Below are positions 61,101 to 64,000 of a DNA stretch of 64,000 nucleotides, one piece after another; the stretch's first letter is position 1; every line of letters starts with the position of its first letter. Made by a program: the position numbers and the translations under genes. Source of the DNA: Ciona intestinalis (taxonomy: Eukaryota; Chordata; Ascidiacea; Phlebobranchia; Cionidae). Under the pieces are notes generated by a model. The model saw only the letters and a program-made list of their open reading frames with translations. It was not told the origin of the DNA and did no database searches. The DNA lies in assembly GCF_000224145.3 (NCBI RefSeq), contig NC_020172.2, positions 4,927,961 to 4,991,960 of the forward strand, given 5' to 3'.

Positions 61101-64000
61101 ACGAATGTAACCTATTTATCCTCGCATGGCGGAGCAACGGCAGTCTTTATTGTACGGGTGTTTTGTTTCATACACCTCATTCATGCTTACGAGTTACCAC
61201 GAATGTAACCTATTTATCCTTGTGTGGTGGCCCAATGACAGTCGTTATAGTATACGAGTGTTCTGTTTCATACACTTCGTGCCCGTTTACAAGCTACCAT
61301 GTATGCAACTTATAAGTTAGGAGGCGAGACGTTTATCCAGTATGCCACGAACATGTTCTTTCTAACACTAATATATATTATGTTTTATAGGATTACACCT
61401 GACATTGGCCCCTCCCCTGACACACCCACTTGCGACAGCCAATTAGATGCCGAGGACGCGTTAGGTGCAATATGGCTTGAAGTGATTGGGAGTTTAGAAT
61501 TGAATATCAACGTAGGGGAACTCCAGAAACTTTACCACGCTTTGAACCTGACAAGTTCGTGCGGTGACGTACAACAACTATTCGACGTTCTAGATGACGA
61601 TAACGATGGTCTCATTAGCTTCAGTGACTTTGCGAGGCAAATGGCTGTCTTTATGACGTCACAGAGCGAAGACAATAGTATAATCGAATCGACGCCACAG
61701 CGACGACGAAGTTATTCGAACAAATCGCGTCAACCGGTTGATTTGTCAACCCCGGATTATAGAAGCACCCCTCTTGTTACGTCACAGAACAACAGCCACG
61801 TCACGCCTACCTCGTTTAACAATAACAATACAAGTGGATTTATGTCGTCACAATCACCCGAGGGGTCACCGGATTCCAGCAATGGTCAGTATTGTGACGT
61901 CATATAAATAAACAATCGCATGTGTGACGTTATATTTAATGCTTTGCGTCTCGAATTCGATGAATTTAATATACAGTATTGTGGGGTAAGATGGACACTG
62001 TTGGCAAATAGTAACCCATGTTTCCCAATCTTGTTTGTAACAATTAACAAGACTTTTACTCTTTATTTTTTTGTGAGCATACGTTTGTATAATTATATAA
62101 ACATTTCTTTTTTTGTGAGCATACGTTTGTATAATTATATATATTCTTTGTTTACTTCCAAATTGGACGATGAAAAATGAAAACCTGGACCATCAAATCT
62201 GAATTCGATTGTTAACAGGTTCTATGACGTCACAAGACTCAACAATGGAGCAGAACTACGTTGGTATCCCGCCGTATCGACGTCGACAACGTGGAAGTCA
62301 AAACGGGACACGTCATAGTAAACGACGTAATAATAAGATAGTTTCACTTCCGCATTATCATCCAATCAGCAGGCGACGTTTAGAAGACTCACCGCTTTAT
62401 TTTCTCACGGGTGGAAATGGAAGGTAATGACGTCATAATGTTCTATTAACGTTAGGAATGACAACAATGTATTCAGGTGTTTTCAAATCCGCCCCTTAAA
62501 AATTGGTATAGACTCTCTATTATTAAGTCTTTATAAACTGCTTCAATAGGGTCTAGATGGTAGCATCCTGGGTGTTGGGGTAATATACCTACATCCCAGG
62601 TCTCAGCATCAGTGCCTCACCCTTATAGAATATAATCTCTATTATTGAGTGTCTATAAACTGCCTCAGTGGGGTATAGATAGTAGCACCCTGGGTGTTGG
62701 GGTAATAGACCTACATCCCAGGTCTTAGGTGTGCCTTACTGAAGACCTCAATTTATAGAATACACATTCCATCTAAATTCATGACTTACACATATAATAA
62801 ACCCGTTGATTGACAGGTACGTTGAGATTGACAAGCTAAAGAAGATTTGGTTCGATGACGGAATCGAGGAATCGGAAGAAATTCTGGAAAATCTCGGAGT
62901 CAACAAAGGTTATTGTTACGTCACTTCCTCATCATAATATTTAGGTGTATACGTCTCTTTGAGCGTGACGTCATTTTCAAACCTTGTCGAATCGATAAAT
63001 AAAGAATGACGTCTAATAAATGACGTCGTATTGATTACGTAATGTCACGTAGTAATTAATGACGTCGTTATCTTTGTAGATGACTCCTTCAGCGTTGAGG
63101 TTTTGGGCGAAGCTTTGGAGACGGAACTATCCGAGCATTTGGTTCATCGAGCGATTTGCTGCTTGTATAAAGGAGGCATCAGGTATGGTGTGTTGCTTGC
63201 TGGATACGATAATGAGAAGAATAAAGGCGTTTGACTCGGTGTTAAACTGTTATAACGTAACCGAGGGGCGAGGGCGTATATACTTCTTGGGCTGAGTGGT
63301 CACTATTGGGTTGTAGCACCCTGGTCCTTTAACGTGCCGTGCTGTGGTATCTCACCTATACGTAAAATAGAATAGAAAAGGGTTTGCGTTTTTTGCTTTA
63401 CAACTTACGTTTTAATTAGATTTGAATTGTCGGCTATCGATTGTTTATATACAAGTAGGTCGATGCCATCAACCTTTTTAATAACTCTTCAATAAATGAT
63501 CTCTTCATCTTCCAGACACTACCGTTCCATCCAAGAGCAAGGGTCAACTGATTCTTCCCGGAGTCGATCCGTGGTTGATAATTTGAACATCCAGCTCCAA
63601 GATCAGGAGGAGAGGATTGAGAGGATGGAGGAGGAAACGAGGAGGAAAATGGAAGACGTGAAGGAGCAGTATAAGGTGAACGTTGCATTTAATTTTTTTA
63701 ATTGGTTATAAGCTCTGTATTTTTGCAAGTCGCGGTTTTCGCTGAATTCTAAAATTTAACTTTTTTATCCTTTCATGGGGGGAGCTACAACAGTTGTTAT
63801 AAAACGAATGTTCTATTTTATACCTCTCTAAGAATACGTACGTCTCTATTTTTGGTTGCTGTTACTAAACCAAATTCATGTTACTTCACAGACCGAACTG
63901 AACGAACTGCAAACCCGACTTAGTAAAGCTCACGACCAGATCGAGCAACAAAACGAGGACGAGTCGAAGAAACTACGATGCGAGGTAGATCGACTGAAAG
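58124..64000 (+). CDS. NIN: Ninein / ninein-like protein, N-terminal part
   Basis: Centrosomal protein of the subdistal appendages that anchors microtubule minus ends. Nine exons in the window: 58124-58246, 59336-59712, 60894-60977, 61391-61884, 62219-62423, 62817-62908, 63080-63182, 63516-63675 and 63892 onward; every join keeps phase, about 582 residues before the window ends. The first EF-hand (residues ~10-40) is VFDSCDTSGNGLINSTEFEE with a good Ca-binding loop; ALLRSVFDSCDT resembles the ninein start. YEKFKEGLLLLL and the signature YGRRSRPDL match vertebrate NIN/NINL. A second EF-hand (VLDDDNDGLISFSDFA) is in exon 4. Exons 6-7 (KIWFDDGIEESEEILENLGV, VEVLGEALETELSEH) match the next ninein helical module. 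From exon 8 the protein becomes coiled coil (heptads of E/R/K). Likely one gene representing both vertebrate paralogues. Large first introns hold one MITE and SINE debris. Confidence 0.93.
58600..58660 (-). mobile_element. SINE body fragment (reverse)
   Basis: TTGGCCACTGGGTTGGTCCA ... TTGGGAGCAA is the reverse of the SINE body (TTGCTCCAACCCAGTGGCCA). In ninein intron 1. Confidence 0.6.
59765..59971 (+). mobile_element. MITE copy in ninein intron 2
   Basis: TATGTAGTGGAGTTGGGGAA ... CATCCTCCCCCACAGTACTA; about 7 extra bases (AAACGAAACGCAATC) near the right end. Confidence 0.9.
61005..61320 (-). repeat. Three tandem SINE-tail units in ninein intron 3
   Basis: About 100-bp units each reading GAATGTAACTTATTTATC, a GTGGCGGGCAACGACAGTC-like block, a TACACCTCGTGCCCGCTTA-like block and ACGAGTTACCAC. 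They are reverse-oriented SINE tails without heads. Confidence 0.85.
61974..62196 (-). mobile_element. Divergent MITE-related element in ninein intron 4
   Basis: ACAGTATTGTGGGGTAAGAT at one end, TTTGTTTACTTCCAAATTGG near the other. Contains an internal ~40-bp direct duplication (TTTTTTTGTGAGCATACGTT at 62066 and 62107). Confidence 0.6.
62510..62765 (-). repeat. Two modules of the 'CCAACACCCAG' repeat (reverse)
   Basis: ATGGTAGCATCCTGGGTGTT and ATAGTAGCACCCTGGGTGTT each followed by GGGGTAATA.ACCTACATCCC; reverse complement of the repeat at 16972 and 41836. In ninein intron 5. Confidence 0.85.

Overview
The window looks like nuclear DNA of a solitary tunicate, most likely Ciona (intestinalis/robusta type). 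The base composition is AT-rich. Genes are compact and multi-exon with GT-AG introns. The filler is dominated by a ~200 bp MITE with 'TATAGTAGGGTGGGGGA' ends and by a tRNA-headed composite SINE, both resembling families I remember from Ciona. No database could be searched; all orthology calls rest on recognising protein families in spliced translations made by eye. Three runs of N (13824-13873, 22292-23021, 53864-53988) are assembly gaps. LAYOUT. 1-4.7 kb: no convincing gene. 4.7-6.8 kb (-): sesquipedalian/PHETA PH-domain protein. 7.5-8.3 kb (-): unnamed 213-aa protein with a possible TIR-like fold. 9.0-10.7 kb (+): VPS37, an ESCRT-I subunit. 12.5-13.2 kb (-): intronless DNAJC30-like J protein. 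14.2-17.9 kb (-): seven-exon leucine-rich-repeat membrane protein. 20.1-20.5 kb (-): a two-exon gene for a 74-aa secreted cationic peptide precursor, probably the most novel item here. 23.5-28.9 kb (+): TTLL11 tubulin polyglutamylase. 29-37 kb: repeat-rich and CRE-rich region with three TATA/CRE promoter candidates. 37.3 kb (+): RYBP/YAF2. 38.7-43.2 kb (+): PRAS40 (AKT1S1) homologue. 45.2-47.1 kb (-): A20-type zinc-finger gene with a 71-bp minisatellite in an intron. 48-51.1 kb (-): decayed BEL/Pao retrotransposon fossil. 52.1-53.3 kb (-): unnamed three-exon 154-aa protein. 58.1-64 kb (+): N-terminal part of a ninein/ninein-like gene that runs off the window. THEMES. Several genes concern membrane traffic (PHETA, VPS37) or microtubules, centrosome and cilium (TTLL11, ninein), and PRAS40 belongs to mTORC1 signalling, but nothing suggests an operon; they look like ordinary neighbours. 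The palindromic CRE octamer TGACGTCA occurs about 35 times by eye, against roughly one expected at this composition, including nine copies in 870 bp at the 3' end of TTLL11.
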